DNA of 50,567 nt, taken from contig JAFTUO010000063.1 of NCBI GenBank assembly GCA_017466215.1, positions 1 through 50,567 on the forward strand, written 5' to 3'. Of this stretch, positions 16,177-24,245 are shown in pieces. Source of the DNA: Oscillospiraceae bacterium (GTDB lineage: Bacteria; Bacillota; Clostridia; Oscillospirales; Oscillospiraceae). Below the pieces are notes generated by a model. That model saw only the letters and a program-made list of their open reading frames with translations, searched no databases and was not told the origin of the DNA. Position 1 is the first letter of the stretch. Every line of letters begins with the position of its first letter. The translations under genes were made by a program, and so were the position numbers.

Positions 16177-19100
16177 ATGGAAAAACTGAGTGTTAAAAAA
16201 CCGTTCACCATACTGGTGGCCGTCATTATGGTATTGGTGCTGGGTGTGGTCTCTGTGTCCCGGATGACCACCGACCTTTTGCCCAATATGAGTCTGCCGT
16301 ATTTGATGGTGGTAACGACCTATCCCGGCGCCAGCCCGGAGCGGGTGGAAAACGACGTTGTAAAGCCGCTGGAAAGTGCATTGGGTACGGTCAGCGGCGT
16401 GGAAAATGTCTACTCCACCTCCTCAGAAAACTTTGGTATGGTGCAGCTGGAATTTGCCGAGGGTACAGATATGGAATCGACCCTGGTCAAGGTCTCCAGC
16501 ACGCTGCAGGAGGTATCCCCCAACCTGCCGGAAATGTGCGGCACGCCGTCCATTATTGAGATCAGTATGGATATGATGGCCACGATGTACATCTCCGTCA
16601 GCCGCGCTGACTACGACATCTATCAGCTGTCCGCATTTGTTAAGGATACCGTACAGCCCTATCTTGAGCGGCAGCAGGGCGTTGCCAGCATCTCCACCAT
16701 CGGCCTTGTGGAGCAAAACATCCACGTGGAGCTGGACCCTGCCAAGATCCAGGCGCTGAATGATAAGCTGCTGGGCTCAGTCAGCGACGGTCTTGCCGCC
16801 GCTCTTACAGAACTCGATAAGGCCGAAGCCGAGGTAGCCGCAGGAAAAGCGGAGCTTTCCAAGGCCCAGGCCAGCTTCGGCAAGACGATGGCCAGCGGCA
16901 TATTCGACCAGCTAAGTGCCGGTGTAAAAGCGTCTGCCAAGCAGATGAAGGCAGAAATTGGCGATCTTGTCAAACAGCTGAAAGCCCTGCGCAGTCAGCT
17001 AACAGACAGCGACCTTGTGCAGACGCTGGATGCGCTGATCGCAGACCTGAACGACATCTCGGCAAAGCTGGGGCAGAATGATCTTTCTGTGGAAGATCTG
17101 CTGCAGCTTTCCGGCAATTTGCAAGCCGTTGCCAAAAATGTAAACACGCTGCTGGAGCAAATTGAAGCCAGCCTGCCGGAAGATACAACCATCCCCTCCG
17201 TTTCTCAGATGCTGGGAAGCTTGAATACCATCAGCCGGATGCTTACGGAGCTGTCCGGCGTGCTGGATGCCGTTCCCAACATCCTGGCGGGATTGGAGGA
17301 TGCCTATGCCGGGCTGACCCAGGCGCAGCTGGAAGCCGCTGTGGGCTTTGCCACAGCCAGCGCTCAGCTTACCGCGGCGGAAAGTCAGCTTGCTGCTGCC
17401 AGAGCGCAGTATGAAGCTGCCCGGGACGATGCCCTTTCCCAGGCAAACCTGGACCAGCTGCTGAATATCACTACCCTTTCCCAGCTGATCTACGCGCAAA
17501 ACTTCTCTATGCCCGCAGGCTATATTGACGACGCAAATGACAACAGCTGGCTGCTGAAGGTGGGCGAAAACTACACCTCTGCCGAGGATATTGCGGACAC
17601 GCTGCTGGTATCAATGGACGGCATTGGTGAGGTGCGCATCCGGGATGTTGCCACCGTAACCGTTCTCGACAACGCCGCCACCACCTATGCCCGGCTCAAC
17701 GGTGAGCAATCCATCATCCTCAGTATCTTTAAGAACAGTACCACCGGCACAAACGAGACCTCCAAGCAGTGCCTGGAAGCCTTTGAAGAGCTGGAAGAAA
17801 AGTACGAGGGCACCAAGATCCTGACGCTGATGAATCAGGGCAGCTATATCGACCTGATCATTGAGTCCATCCTCTCCAGTATGATCCTGGGCGCGCTGCT
17901 GGCCATCATCATCCTGGCTCTGTTCCTGAAGGATGTAAAGCCCACATTGGTGGTTGCCATCAGCATCCCGCTGTCTGTGATGTTTGCGCTGGTGCTGATG
18001 TACTTTACCAACATCTCGCTGAATATGATGACGCTGTGTGGCCTTTCGCTGGGCATCGGTATGCTGGTGGATAACTCCGTTGTTGTCATCGAAAATATCT
18101 ACCGGCTTCGCGTACGAGGTGTCAGCGCTCCGCGTGCAGCCGTTCAGGGTGCAAAGCAGGTTGCAGGCCCGATCATTTCCTCTACTCTGACCACCATTTG
18201 CGTGTTCCTGCCGATGGTGTTTACCCAGGGTATGGTCAGAGAATTGCTGCTGCCGCTGGGTCTGAGCATCGGCTTCTGTCTGATGGCATCGCTTGTAGTG
18301 GCGCTGACTGTCGTGCCGGCTGCCTCATCCACGGTGCTGCGCAATTCCAAGCCCAAGCAGCATCCGCTGTACGACAAGTTCCTGAATGTCTACGGAAAAT
18401 TCCTTGACTGGTGCTTAAATCATAAGGTCGTTCCCCTGCTGATTTCTGTGGCGCTGCTGGTAGGCTGCATATTTGCCGTGCTGAATATGGGCATCGTCCT
18501 GCTGCCGGAAATGACCGGCGACCAGATCCAGGTCAGCGTTACCACACCGGAAACCCTGACCCGGGAAGAATCCTACGCAATGGCTGACGATGTGATCGAC
18601 CGCCTGCTGACAGTTGACGGTGTCAAGGATGTAGGCGTTATGGGCAACAATTCTACCGCAGGTCTGTTTGGCGGTATGTCTGTCAGCGTTGATGACTCCT
18701 ACGGCAGCTACACCTACTATATCATCGTGGAAGACGGAAATTCTGCCAGCAAGGTGCAGCAAATCACAGATGATATCAATCAGGTTTGCAGCGATCTGCC
18801 CTGCGAGGTGGAAGCCACTGCCGGCGGTATGGACGATATGGCGGCGATGCTGGGCAGCGGACTGAGCCTGAACATCTACGGCAGCGATATGGAAGTTCTC
18901 AAGACCATTTCTGACCAGCTTGTGGAGGTCGTAGCCACCGTGCCGGGATATCTGGATATCACCACCAGCTTCACCGACGGCGATCCCACGATCCTTCTGC
19001 AGATCGACAAGGACAAGGCAATGTCCGCAGGTCTGACTGTGGCGCAGATCTATATGGCCATCACCGAGAAGATGACCACCTCGACCGACGCCACCACCAT

Positions 19101-20055
19101 CACCGTTGACGGTACGAATCTGAATGTTTCCGTGGTTGACAACTCTGATCTGTTGACTGTTGAAAATCTGCTGGACATCACCCTGGAGGCCACCTCTATG
19201 GATGCCACCGGCGCGATGGTAAGCAAGACCTATACTCTCTCTGAATTTGCCACAATTGTGGAGACTACCTCCGTTAATTCCATCGGCCGTGAAAATCAGA
19301 CCCGGTATGTAACCGTCTCCGCTTCGGTGGAAGAAGGCTACAACGCAACCCTCCTCTCCCGTCAGCTGGACGACAAGCTGGAGGAATTTGAGAAGACGCT
19401 GCCTTACGGTTATACCCTGGGCATTGGCGGCGAGAGTGAAATCGTAAACGAAATGGTGTCCCAGATGCTTCTGCTGCTTCTGTTGGGCCTGGTCTTCATT
19501 TATCTGGTGATGGTTGCCCAGTTCCAGAGCCTGAAGTCCCCGTTCATCGTTATGTTCACGATCCCTCTGGCCTTTACCGGCGGTATGATCGGTCTGCTGA
19601 TCGCCGGCGAGCAGCTGAGCCTGCTGTCGCTGATGGGTTTCTCCATTCTGATGGGCACTGTGGTCAACAACGGTATCGTCTTCGTTGACTACGTCAATCA
19701 GCTGCGCATTGGCGGTATGGATCGCCGCAGCGCGCTGATCGCCACCGGCAAGACCCGTATGCGTCCCATTTTGATGACTACGCTGACCACCATCCTGGCA
19801 ATGATGCAGATGATGTTCTCCGACGATATGGCCGGTCAGCTGGGCGGCGGAATGTCCATCGTCATCTTTGGCGGTCTGCTGTACGCCACGCTGATGACGC
19901 TGATTATTGTGCCAATCCTGTACGACGTATTCTTCAAGCGCAATCCCAGAGTGGTGGATATCGGTAGCGAGAACTTAGACGATGTTCCCGATGACGCAGC
20001 AGAGTTCATCGCCCAGGCCCTTGCGGCAGAAGAAGCCAAAAAGGTCATTGAATAA
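16177..20055 (+). CDS. RND superfamily transporter (HAE1/AcrB-like) with coiled-coil insertion
   Basis: 1292 residues, about 240 more than AcrB. The N-terminus has the standard first helix (FTILVAVIMVLVLGVVSVSRM) and porter start TYPGASPERVENDVV. Twelve transmembrane segments are arranged in two halves. The proton-relay region reads GIGMLVDNSVVVIENIY, with the first Asp kept and the second replaced by Asn, as in many Gram-positive relatives. The extra length is a roughly 235-residue Ala/Leu/Gln-rich, heptad-like insertion (about 203-440) in the first porter domain. No membrane-fusion protein or outer-membrane channel is encoded nearby. Export of a lipid, drug or peptide is plausible, but the substrate is unknown. 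The ATG is preceded by only a weak ribosome site. Confidence 0.93.
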   Translation: MEKLSVKKPFTILVAVIMVLVLGVVSVSRMTTDLLPNMSLPYLMVVTTYPGASPERVENDVVKPLESALGTVSGVENVYSTSSENFGMVQLEFAEGTDMESTLVKVSSTLQEVSPNLPEMCGTPSIIEISMDMMATMYISVSRADYDIYQLSAFVKDTVQPYLERQQGVASISTIGLVEQNIHVELDPAKIQALNDKLLGSVSDGLAAALTELDKAEAEVAAGKAELSKAQASFGKTMASGIFDQLSAGVKASAKQMKAEIGDLVKQLKALRSQLTDSDLVQTLDALIADLNDISAKLGQNDLSVEDLLQLSGNLQAVAKNVNTLLEQIEASLPEDTTIPSVSQMLGSLNTISRMLTELSGVLDAVPNILAGLEDAYAGLTQAQLEAAVGFATASAQLTAAESQLAAARAQYEAARDDALSQANLDQLLNITTLSQLIYAQNFSMPAGYIDDANDNSWLLKVGENYTSAEDIADTLLVSMDGIGEVRIRDVATVTVLDNAATTYARLNGEQSIILSIFKNSTTGTNETSKQCLEAFEELEEKYEGTKILTLMNQGSYIDLIIESILSSMILGALLAIIILALFLKDVKPTLVVAISIPLSVMFALVLMYFTNISLNMMTLCGLSLGIGMLVDNSVVVIENIYRLRVRGVSAPRAAVQGAKQVAGPIISSTLTTICVFLPMVFTQGMVRELLLPLGLSIGFCLMASLVVALTVVPAASSTVLRNSKPKQHPLYDKFLNVYGKFLDWCLNHKVVPLLISVALLVGCIFAVLNMGIVLLPEMTGDQIQVSVTTPETLTREESYAMADDVIDRLLTVDGVKDVGVMGNNSTAGLFGGMSVSVDDSYGSYTYYIIVEDGNSASKVQQITDDINQVCSDLPCEVEATAGGMDDMAAMLGSGLSLNIYGSDMEVLKTISDQLVEVVATVPGYLDITTSFTDGDPTILLQIDKDKAMSAGLTVAQIYMAITEKMTTSTDATTITVDGTNLNVSVVDNSDLLTVENLLDITLEATSMDATGAMVSKTYTLSEFATIVETTSVNSIGRENQTRYVTVSASVEEGYNATLLSRQLDDKLEEFEKTLPYGYTLGIGGESEIVNEMVSQMLLLLLLGLVFIYLVMVAQFQSLKSPFIVMFTIPLAFTGGMIGLLIAGEQLSLLSLMGFSILMGTVVNNGIVFVDYVNQLRIGGMDRRSALIATGKTRMRPILMTTLTTILAMMQMMFSDDMAGQLGGGMSIVIFGGLLYATLMTLIIVPILYDVFFKRNPRVVDIGSENLDDVPDDAAEFIAQALAAEEAKKVIE

Positions 20056-20062
20056 CACAAAA

Positions 20063-20090
20063 AACCGGCTGTCCGAATGGACAGCCGGTT
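20063..20090. terminator. Bidirectional terminator between RND and M28 genes
   Basis: A 12-bp perfect stem AACCGGCTGTCC / GGACAGCCGGTT with a GAAT loop is flanked by an A-run on the left and TCTCTTT on the right. It can stop both convergent transcripts. Confidence 0.9.
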
Positions 20091-20102
20091 CTCTTTATAT
20101 CC

Positions 20103-21326
20103 TTACTTCTTTCTCTTGCGTGCGTAGTAATAGTCAAGCATTTCCTTGACATTGTCAGGAATCTCACGGCCCACAGGGCAGCATTTTGCATTTGCCATAC
20201 GCTCAGTAAAGGCGGTAATAAATGCAATATCCTCTTCCATCTGCTCCGCTTTCATAACATCCATCGTGTCATAGCGGTTGTGGATGGGCGCGGTGTTATT
20301 GGGTGCGATGCGGGCAAGAGACAGTGCAGGCACGCCCTTGTCTGCAAAGGAGGTGGAATCGCTGTAGTAGGTGTCCTGATAGGCGTGGACGGGCATACCG
20401 TACTCCAGGCCCAGATACTTGATGTAGTTGATCAGCGCTTCCTCAGCGGTAACGCAGGCAATAAACTTGCCCATAATGCAGCCGATCATATCCAGATTGA
20501 TGTTCAGCGCAAACTTGGAAAGCTCATCTGCGTGGGCAGCACAATAGGCTTTAGAGCCGTTCTCGCCCTGCTCCTCACCGCCGGTCCAGACAAAGCGCAG
20601 ACCGTAGCGATGGGGATGCTTGGCAAAATGCTCAGCAACAGCCAGCAGGCCCACAGCGCCGGACATATTATCATACACGCCAACGGAGATGGCGATGGAA
20701 TCGTAGTGTGCGCTCAGCACGATATACTCGTCGATCTCACCGGGCATATCCAGCACCACATTGTGTGCCTCGCCCTTGTATTCATCCTGCTCCAGCACGA
20801 TCTTCAGCATCGGCTCACCCATACGGGCCAGCTCCACAGCTGTTCTGGCGTTGACGTGGACACCGGGGATCTTGACGCCGCCGCTGACAACAGGCCGCAG
20901 CTCCCGCTGGTCGATGTCCGCATCAGCATAGTAGGGATTTCCGTCGTATGTAATGAAGCCTACTGCACCGCTTTTCAGCAGATCCTGATAGGTCCAGTAG
21001 TCCATATAGCAGTCCACCAGGACGATCTTGCCCTTGCATTGCGCCAGGTTGCAATCTTCCATCGAGCGCAGGTAGTAAAGCGGTGCTTCCACCTCGCCAG
21101 AGCCTGCCAGGAAGTAGCCCTTGCAGGGCAGCTCCACGCCATCAGCGTACAGCTCCGCTTTCTTGATCTTGGCCAGCTCTACCTCAAAGGGCTCTAAGGC
21201 GGCGTTCAAGCCCATCTGGGCGCATTGCTCCTGAATATACTTTGCCGCCTTCAGAACTTCCGGCGTGCCGGTCAGCCGAATATACGCGGTATCTTCCAGG
21301 ATCTTCATCATCGTTTCTTTCTTCAT
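20103..21326 (-). CDS. M28 family zinc metallopeptidase with PA domain
   Basis: 407 residues, no signal peptide. The peptidase core shows LSAHYDS (first zinc His), YDNMSGAVGLLAVAEHF (bridging Asp), FVWTGGEEQGENGSKAY (catalytic Glu), NLDMIG and IHNRYDTMD (last zinc His). Between residues about 75 and 190 lies a protease-associated (PA) insertion. This fits an aminopeptidase or carboxypeptidase-like enzyme of the M28 group. Absence of a signal suggests cytosolic action, perhaps on imported peptides. The gene begins 12 bases after the TIM-barrel gene, with TAGGAGGAA as ribosome site, so both are likely one transcript from the promoter at 22213-22241. It ends at the terminator at 20063. Confidence 0.93.
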   Translation of the reverse strand: MKKETMMKILEDTAYIRLTGTPEVLKAAKYIQEQCAQMGLNAALEPFEVELAKIKKAELYADGVELPCKGYFLAGSGEVEAPLYYLRSMEDCNLAQCKGKIVLVDCYMDYWTYQDLLKSGAVGFITYDGNPYYADADIDQRELRPVVSGGVKIPGVHVNARTAVELARMGEPMLKIVLEQDEYKGEAHNVVLDMPGEIDEYIVLSAHYDSIAISVGVYDNMSGAVGLLAVAEHFAKHPHRYGLRFVWTGGEEQGENGSKAYCAAHADELSKFALNINLDMIGCIMGKFIACVTAEEALINYIKYLGLEYGMPVHAYQDTYYSDSTSFADKGVPALSLARIAPNNTAPIHNRYDTMDVMKAEQMEEDIAFITAFTERMANAKCCPVGREIPDNVKEMLDYYYARKRKK

Positions 21327-21338
21327 CGTCAGTTCCTC

Positions 21339-22181
21339 CTAAATCTTCTCTAAAATGGCATCCGTAGATTTGCCGCAGAACTCGCAGTAAGCCGCCACGA
21401 TCTTAGGATCGCTGCCGCCACAGCCGCACTCCAGAGAGAAGAAGCCGTCAAAGCCGATCTTCTTCAGGCCGGTCAGGGCATCCTCCCAGTCCACCGAGCC
21501 GATGGCCGGCGGCAGATGGGAATCCCGGGTGGCGTAATTCCCGTGGACGTGGACGAGCTTTAATCGGCTGCCCAAGGTCAGCAGCAATTCCTGCTGCGTT
21601 TTGTCCTTATGCTGAATGTTTAGGTGCGCGTGGCCAAAGTCCCAGCAAGCACCCACCAGCGGGTGATTGACCGCATCAATCAGCTCGCATTGATCCTCGA
21701 TCCGAGAAGAAAAGAAGGGCGCATCCGGGCGATCCGGGAATGTGGGCAGATTCTCCACAGCGATGCCGACGCCGTAATTTTCCGCCACGCCAACAAGGCG
21801 TTTCAGCCAGCGGATATTATCGTCCATCGCGCGCTCCCGATTGAAGCCGTCATTTGTTGCGCTTCGCACGTGCTCAGCCGCCCAGGAAGCTCCAAGCTTT
21901 GGCATAGCCGCCAACACCTGCTCGATCCGGTTTTCAATCTCCGGGTCATCTGAGCCGCTGTCAGCGAACAGGCCGTAGGTAGGAAGATGCACCTGGGCGC
22001 AGGCAAGACCGGCCGCTTTCAGATTTTCGCAGATCGTCTCCACCTGCCGGGGAACATTCTCGAAGAAATCCCCGGAGAAGTTCAGATCCACGCCGTCAAA
22101 GCCGCAAGAGCGCAGCATTTTCAGAAAATCCAGATCCAGGCATCTGCCGGTGGTAATATTCAGCGACTTTTTCCAGGGCAT
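21339..22181 (-). CDS. Sugar phosphate isomerase/epimerase-like TIM-barrel protein (AP-endonuclease 2 superfamily)
   Basis: 280 residues from the ATG at 22181, chosen because AAGGAGGG lies about six bases upstream. A longer frame reaching 22355 would run through the promoter and a repeat element. Recognisable strands are GFDGVDLNFSG, CAQVHLPTYG, GIAVENLPTFPD with the metal Glu, VGACWDFGHAHLN with Asp and His, LVHVHGNY, and GFDGFFSLECGCGG at the end. These are the metal-binding positions of the xylose-isomerase-like TIM-barrel family. The substrate is unknown. It is the first gene of a two-gene unit with the M28 peptidase, an unusual pairing that does not point to a pathway. Confidence 0.9.
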   Translation of the reverse strand: MPWKKSLNITTGRCLDLDFLKMLRSCGFDGVDLNFSGDFFENVPRQVETICENLKAAGLACAQVHLPTYGLFADSGSDDPEIENRIEQVLAAMPKLGASWAAEHVRSATNDGFNRERAMDDNIRWLKRLVGVAENYGVGIAVENLPTFPDRPDAPFFSSRIEDQCELIDAVNHPLVGACWDFGHAHLNIQHKDKTQQELLLTLGSRLKLVHVHGNYATRDSHLPPAIGSVDWEDALTGLKKIGFDGFFSLECGCGGSDPKIVAAYCEFCGKSTDAILEKI

Positions 22182-22212
22182 AGGCTTCCCTCCTTCTGCA
22201 TTTCTTGCAAAC

Positions 22213-22241
22213 AGTATACCACGGTTGTTTTCAAATTGCAA
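22213..22241 (-). promoter_or_regulatory. Promoter of the TIM-barrel/M28 unit
   Basis: On the minus strand TTGCAA (22241-22236), a 17-base spacer ending in TGG, and TATACT (22218-22213) lie about 30 bases before the ATG at 22181. Position supports the short start for the downstream gene. Confidence 0.7.
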
Positions 22242-22261
22242 TAAACAAAAGGGATGCTTTG

Positions 22262-22410
22262 TAGATAGACACTCTCCCAATGGCTTCTCCTGGGAGAAGC
22301 TGTCAAAAATCTTTGATTTTTGACTGATGAGGGTGTTCCTTATTATTTCCCTCATCCGACCTCGCTATCGCTCGGCCACCTTCCCCCAGGGGAAGGCTTT
22401 AAGGCGCTCC
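22262..22410. repeat. Multi-hairpin intergenic repeat element
   Basis: About 150 bases made of consecutive perfect inverted repeats: GCTTCTCC/GGAGAAGC (22283-22300), GTCAAAAATC/GATTTTTGAC (22302-22324), GATGAGGG/CCCTCATC (22326-22356) and CCTTCCCC/GGGGAAGG (22379-22396). The stretch GACCTCGCTATCGCTCGG is typical of a dispersed intergenic element that I recall from many gut Clostridia. It has no coding content and only one copy in this window. With the ncRNA it fills the gap between the genes at 22181 and 22643. Confidence 0.65.
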
Positions 22411-22436
22411 ATTAAAAGAGCCAGGCAAAAATTTAG

Positions 22437-22465
22437 TTGCATTATTCTTCAAGCCGTGGTAAAAT
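22437..22465 (+). promoter_or_regulatory. Promoter of structured RNA / zinc-ribbon membrane gene
   Basis: TTGCAT (22437-22442), a 17-base spacer ending in TGG, and TAAAAT (22460-22465). The predicted transcription start near 22471 falls at the base of the 13-bp closing stem of the RNA. Confidence 0.65.
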
Positions 22466-22468
22466 ACT

Positions 22469-22623
22469 CCTGCGACACAGTTTAATATCCTCTAACAGAA
22501 GGCATACTTTTTGTGTAAAAATGTATGCCAAATCACCATTGCCTTTTGTTGGGGAGTGAACTGTGTCGCAGCAGGATGAGGCTGCATTTTTCGTGCGCAG
22601 CTTCGGCTGCGCACTTTTTATTT
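22469..22623 (+). ncRNA. Structured RNA: candidate attenuator/riboswitch leader or stand-alone sRNA
   Basis: The transcript would open with a 13-base arm CTGCGACACAGTT (22470-22482) that pairs perfectly with AACTGTGTCGCAG (22559-22571). Inside lies a hairpin GGCATAC/GTATGCC (22501-22507 / 22523-22529). The RNA ends in a strong terminator, GTGCGCAGC-TTCG-GCTGCGCAC plus TTTTTATTT (22593-22623). GGCTGC at 22580-22585 can pair either with GCAGC upstream (22568-22572) or with the terminator's own left arm (22597-22601), so exclusive folds are possible. The terminator stops about ten bases before the ribosome site of the gene at 22643. I recognise no known riboswitch class. The rod-like closing stem also recalls 6S RNA topology. 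Confidence 0.6.
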
Positions 22624-22642
22624 AACTGAAGGAGAGAGAAAA

Positions 22643-23230
22643 ATGGCAAATATGTTTTCAGGCAAAAGCGACAAGCACATCCCCAAAACATTAGAAGAAT
22701 GCACGCAACGGGACGCTACCGCAACAAATCTTCACGTTTGGTCTGAAAGATTGGAAAAGTGGGGAAAAATAGTTTTCTGGATTCTAATTATTTATGGAGT
22801 TACCATGGCTATTACTTCGTCAATAATCACCAAAGAAGTAGTTTATGGAACATACCATCAATGGACATCAACCGAAACATCTTTTGACACCGTTTTATTC
22901 CTTACATCAATTGTTGAAACAGGATTTTATGCATTTCTGGAGTATTGTGCATATCACGTACTGGCTCTGTTGGTAAGTTCACTTGCCTTAATTACGCAAA
23001 ACACCATCATTTCTGCCAATGTAGCACTGTATGAGGCATCACATTGCGCAACGGCAAACGCCACTATCACCCCCGATGAAGTCGCTACAGCATCTAGCAG
23101 CCAACCCCAAACGCACACTAATAAGCCTAACACACCGCCCACACCCGGCACGTGGGCATGCAAGCACTGCGGAACAAATAACAGCACCAACTACAGTCAG
23201 TGCAAGAAATGCGGCAAATTTAGATCTTAA
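22643..23230 (+). CDS. Membrane protein with C-terminal zinc ribbon, unknown function
   Basis: 195 residues, start supported by GAAGGAGAG. Two hydrophobic segments are seen at about residues 41-62 and 98-122, with a Thr/Ser/Tyr-rich stretch between them. A Pro/Thr-rich linker (about 150-170) leads to a C-terminal zinc ribbon with the pattern WACKHCGTNN ... CKKCG (four Cys). The N-terminus is hydrophilic. I do not recognise the family. Codon use is more AT-rich than in the core genes, which fits the accessory block. It is preceded by the structured RNA and its terminator, so its expression may depend on read-through. It ends at the terminator at 23237. Confidence 0.8.
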   Translation: MANMFSGKSDKHIPKTLEECTQRDATATNLHVWSERLEKWGKIVFWILIIYGVTMAITSSIITKEVVYGTYHQWTSTETSFDTVLFLTSIVETGFYAFLEYCAYHVLALLVSSLALITQNTIISANVALYEASHCATANATITPDEVATASSSQPQTHTNKPNTPPTPGTWACKHCGTNNSTNYSQCKKCGKFRS

Positions 23231-23236
23231 TGCAAC

Positions 23237-23268
23237 AAAAGGCTTGACCCGACAGGGTCAAGCCTTTT
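23237..23268. terminator. Terminator after zinc-ribbon membrane gene
   Basis: A perfect 14-bp stem AAAAGGCTTGACCC / GGGTCAAGCCTTTT with a GACA loop and T-rich tail. Its stem is almost identical to the terminator at 26483-26511 on the other side of the TIR-RyR cassette. Confidence 0.9.
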
Positions 23269-23272
23269 CTAT

Positions 23273-23301
23273 TTGACACTGTTTGTCAGATATGGTAGAA
23301 T
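23273..23301 (+). promoter_or_regulatory. Promoter of TIR-RyR cassette
   Basis: A perfect TTGACA (23273-23278), a 17-base spacer ending in TGG, and TAGAAT (23296-23301) lie about 38 bases before the ATG at 23339. It follows the terminator at 23237 by only a few bases. Confidence 0.8.
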
Positions 23302-23338
23302 TAGCACATAAAAAGTTTCCTATTGCGGAGGAATACAT

Positions 23339-24181
23339 ATGAAAGAAATTTTTATCAGCTACAGCTCCATTGACCTGCCCCAGGCAGAGACCGTGCGCAA
23401 CGTTCTGGAAAAGAACGGCCTTTCCTGCTGGATGGCACCCCGGGATATTCCCGGCGGCTCCAACTACACCAAGGAAATCCCCATCGCTATCCGCAACTGC
23501 AAGGTCTTCGTCCTGATCCTTTCTGACAGCGCACAGAACTCCCATTGGGTGCTGAAAGAGCTGGATTCTGCCGTCAACTGCGGCAAGGTGATCCTGCCGT
23601 TTATGCTGGAGGACTGCGCACTGAACGATGAATTCAATTTCCTGCTGACCGGCGCGCAGAGATACTCTGCCTATCAGAAAAAGGCTGAGGCTATGGAGAC
23701 TCTGATTGGCCGCATCCGCGGCATTTTGGACGCCCCCTCCGCTGCCAAGTCCGAGCAGACCCAGGATATTCCCGAGGCAGCGCCCGTGATTGAGCCCAAG
23801 CCCGCTGCAAAGAAGGCCGTTGTGGATCTTCTGCTGGATGCGAAATGTCCCGCCTGCGGCAGTGAAGATCTGAAAGAGCTGAAGGGCAAGGTAAAGTGCG
23901 AGAACGTTACCGAGCATCTGACCAAGCTGTGGATTCCCGTTATGGCCGTCGTCGGTTTGTTTGTCGGTTTCCTGATCGCATCCTTTATCATTCCTTTTGA
24001 GAAGTTTGAGCTTTACCTCATCTTTATGCTCGTTGGCATCATCCTTGGCGCTGTGTGGGGTGCAAACATCTCCCGGAACAAGGTAAAGCGCAGCCGCCTG
24101 CGCCACGGCTTCTCCTCCACTTGCTACCGCTGCAACCGCTGCCAGAAGGTCTTCGACCACAAGACGGCGCTGGACAACTGA
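23339..24181 (+). CDS. TIR-domain protein with transmembrane-interrupted zinc ribbon
   Basis: 280 residues. Residues 1 to about 125 form a TIR domain: EIFISYSSIDLPQAE (strand A), CWMAPRDIPGGSNY (BB loop region), VFVLILSDSAQNSHWVLKEL with the conserved Glu of the catalytic position, and VILPFMLED. A charged Pro/Ala linker follows. Then come one CxxC knuckle (CPACGSEDL, about 179), two transmembrane helices (about 200-220 and 225-245) and a second CxxC knuckle (CNRCQKVFDH) near the end, so the zinc ribbon may close around a membrane hairpin. TIR domains of this type cleave NAD or make nucleotide signals, and activity here is inferred. It is the first gene of the cassette, followed by a hairpin terminator and the RyR gene. 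Confidence 0.9.
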   Translation: MKEIFISYSSIDLPQAETVRNVLEKNGLSCWMAPRDIPGGSNYTKEIPIAIRNCKVFVLILSDSAQNSHWVLKELDSAVNCGKVILPFMLEDCALNDEFNFLLTGAQRYSAYQKKAEAMETLIGRIRGILDAPSAAKSEQTQDIPEAAPVIEPKPAAKKAVVDLLLDAKCPACGSEDLKELKGKVKCENVTEHLTKLWIPVMAVVGLFVGFLIASFIIPFEKFELYLIFMLVGIILGAVWGANISRNKVKRSRLRHGFSSTCYRCNRCQKVFDHKTALDN

Positions 24182-24193
24182 AAATCGGATCTC

Positions 24194-24216
24194 AAGGGGC
24201 GGCTTCGCCCCTTTTT
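24194..24216 (+). terminator. Intercistronic terminator between TIR and RyR genes
   Basis: Perfect 8-bp stem AAGGGGCG / CGCCCCTT with a GCTT loop followed by a T-run. No promoter is evident between it and the ATG at 24246, so partial read-through probably sets a lower level for the RyR gene. Confidence 0.75.
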
Positions 24217-24245
24217 CCGTATGAAACTGAAAGGGAGAACACGTT

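Noticed and set aside
16177..20055. Complete AcrAB-TolC-type tripartite pump
   Set aside because: Only the RND subunit is present and the organism appears Gram-positive; no adaptor or outer-membrane gene is nearby.
22182..22355. N-terminal extension of the TIM-barrel protein
   Set aside because: It would cross the promoter at 22213-22241 and part of the repeat element; the ATG at 22181 has AAGGAGGG and starts at the first strand of the fold.
22469..22623. Firm call as 6S RNA
   Set aside because: The rod-like closing stem fits, but I cannot show the conserved central bulge, and the tight link to a downstream ribosome site favours a leader. Left unassigned.
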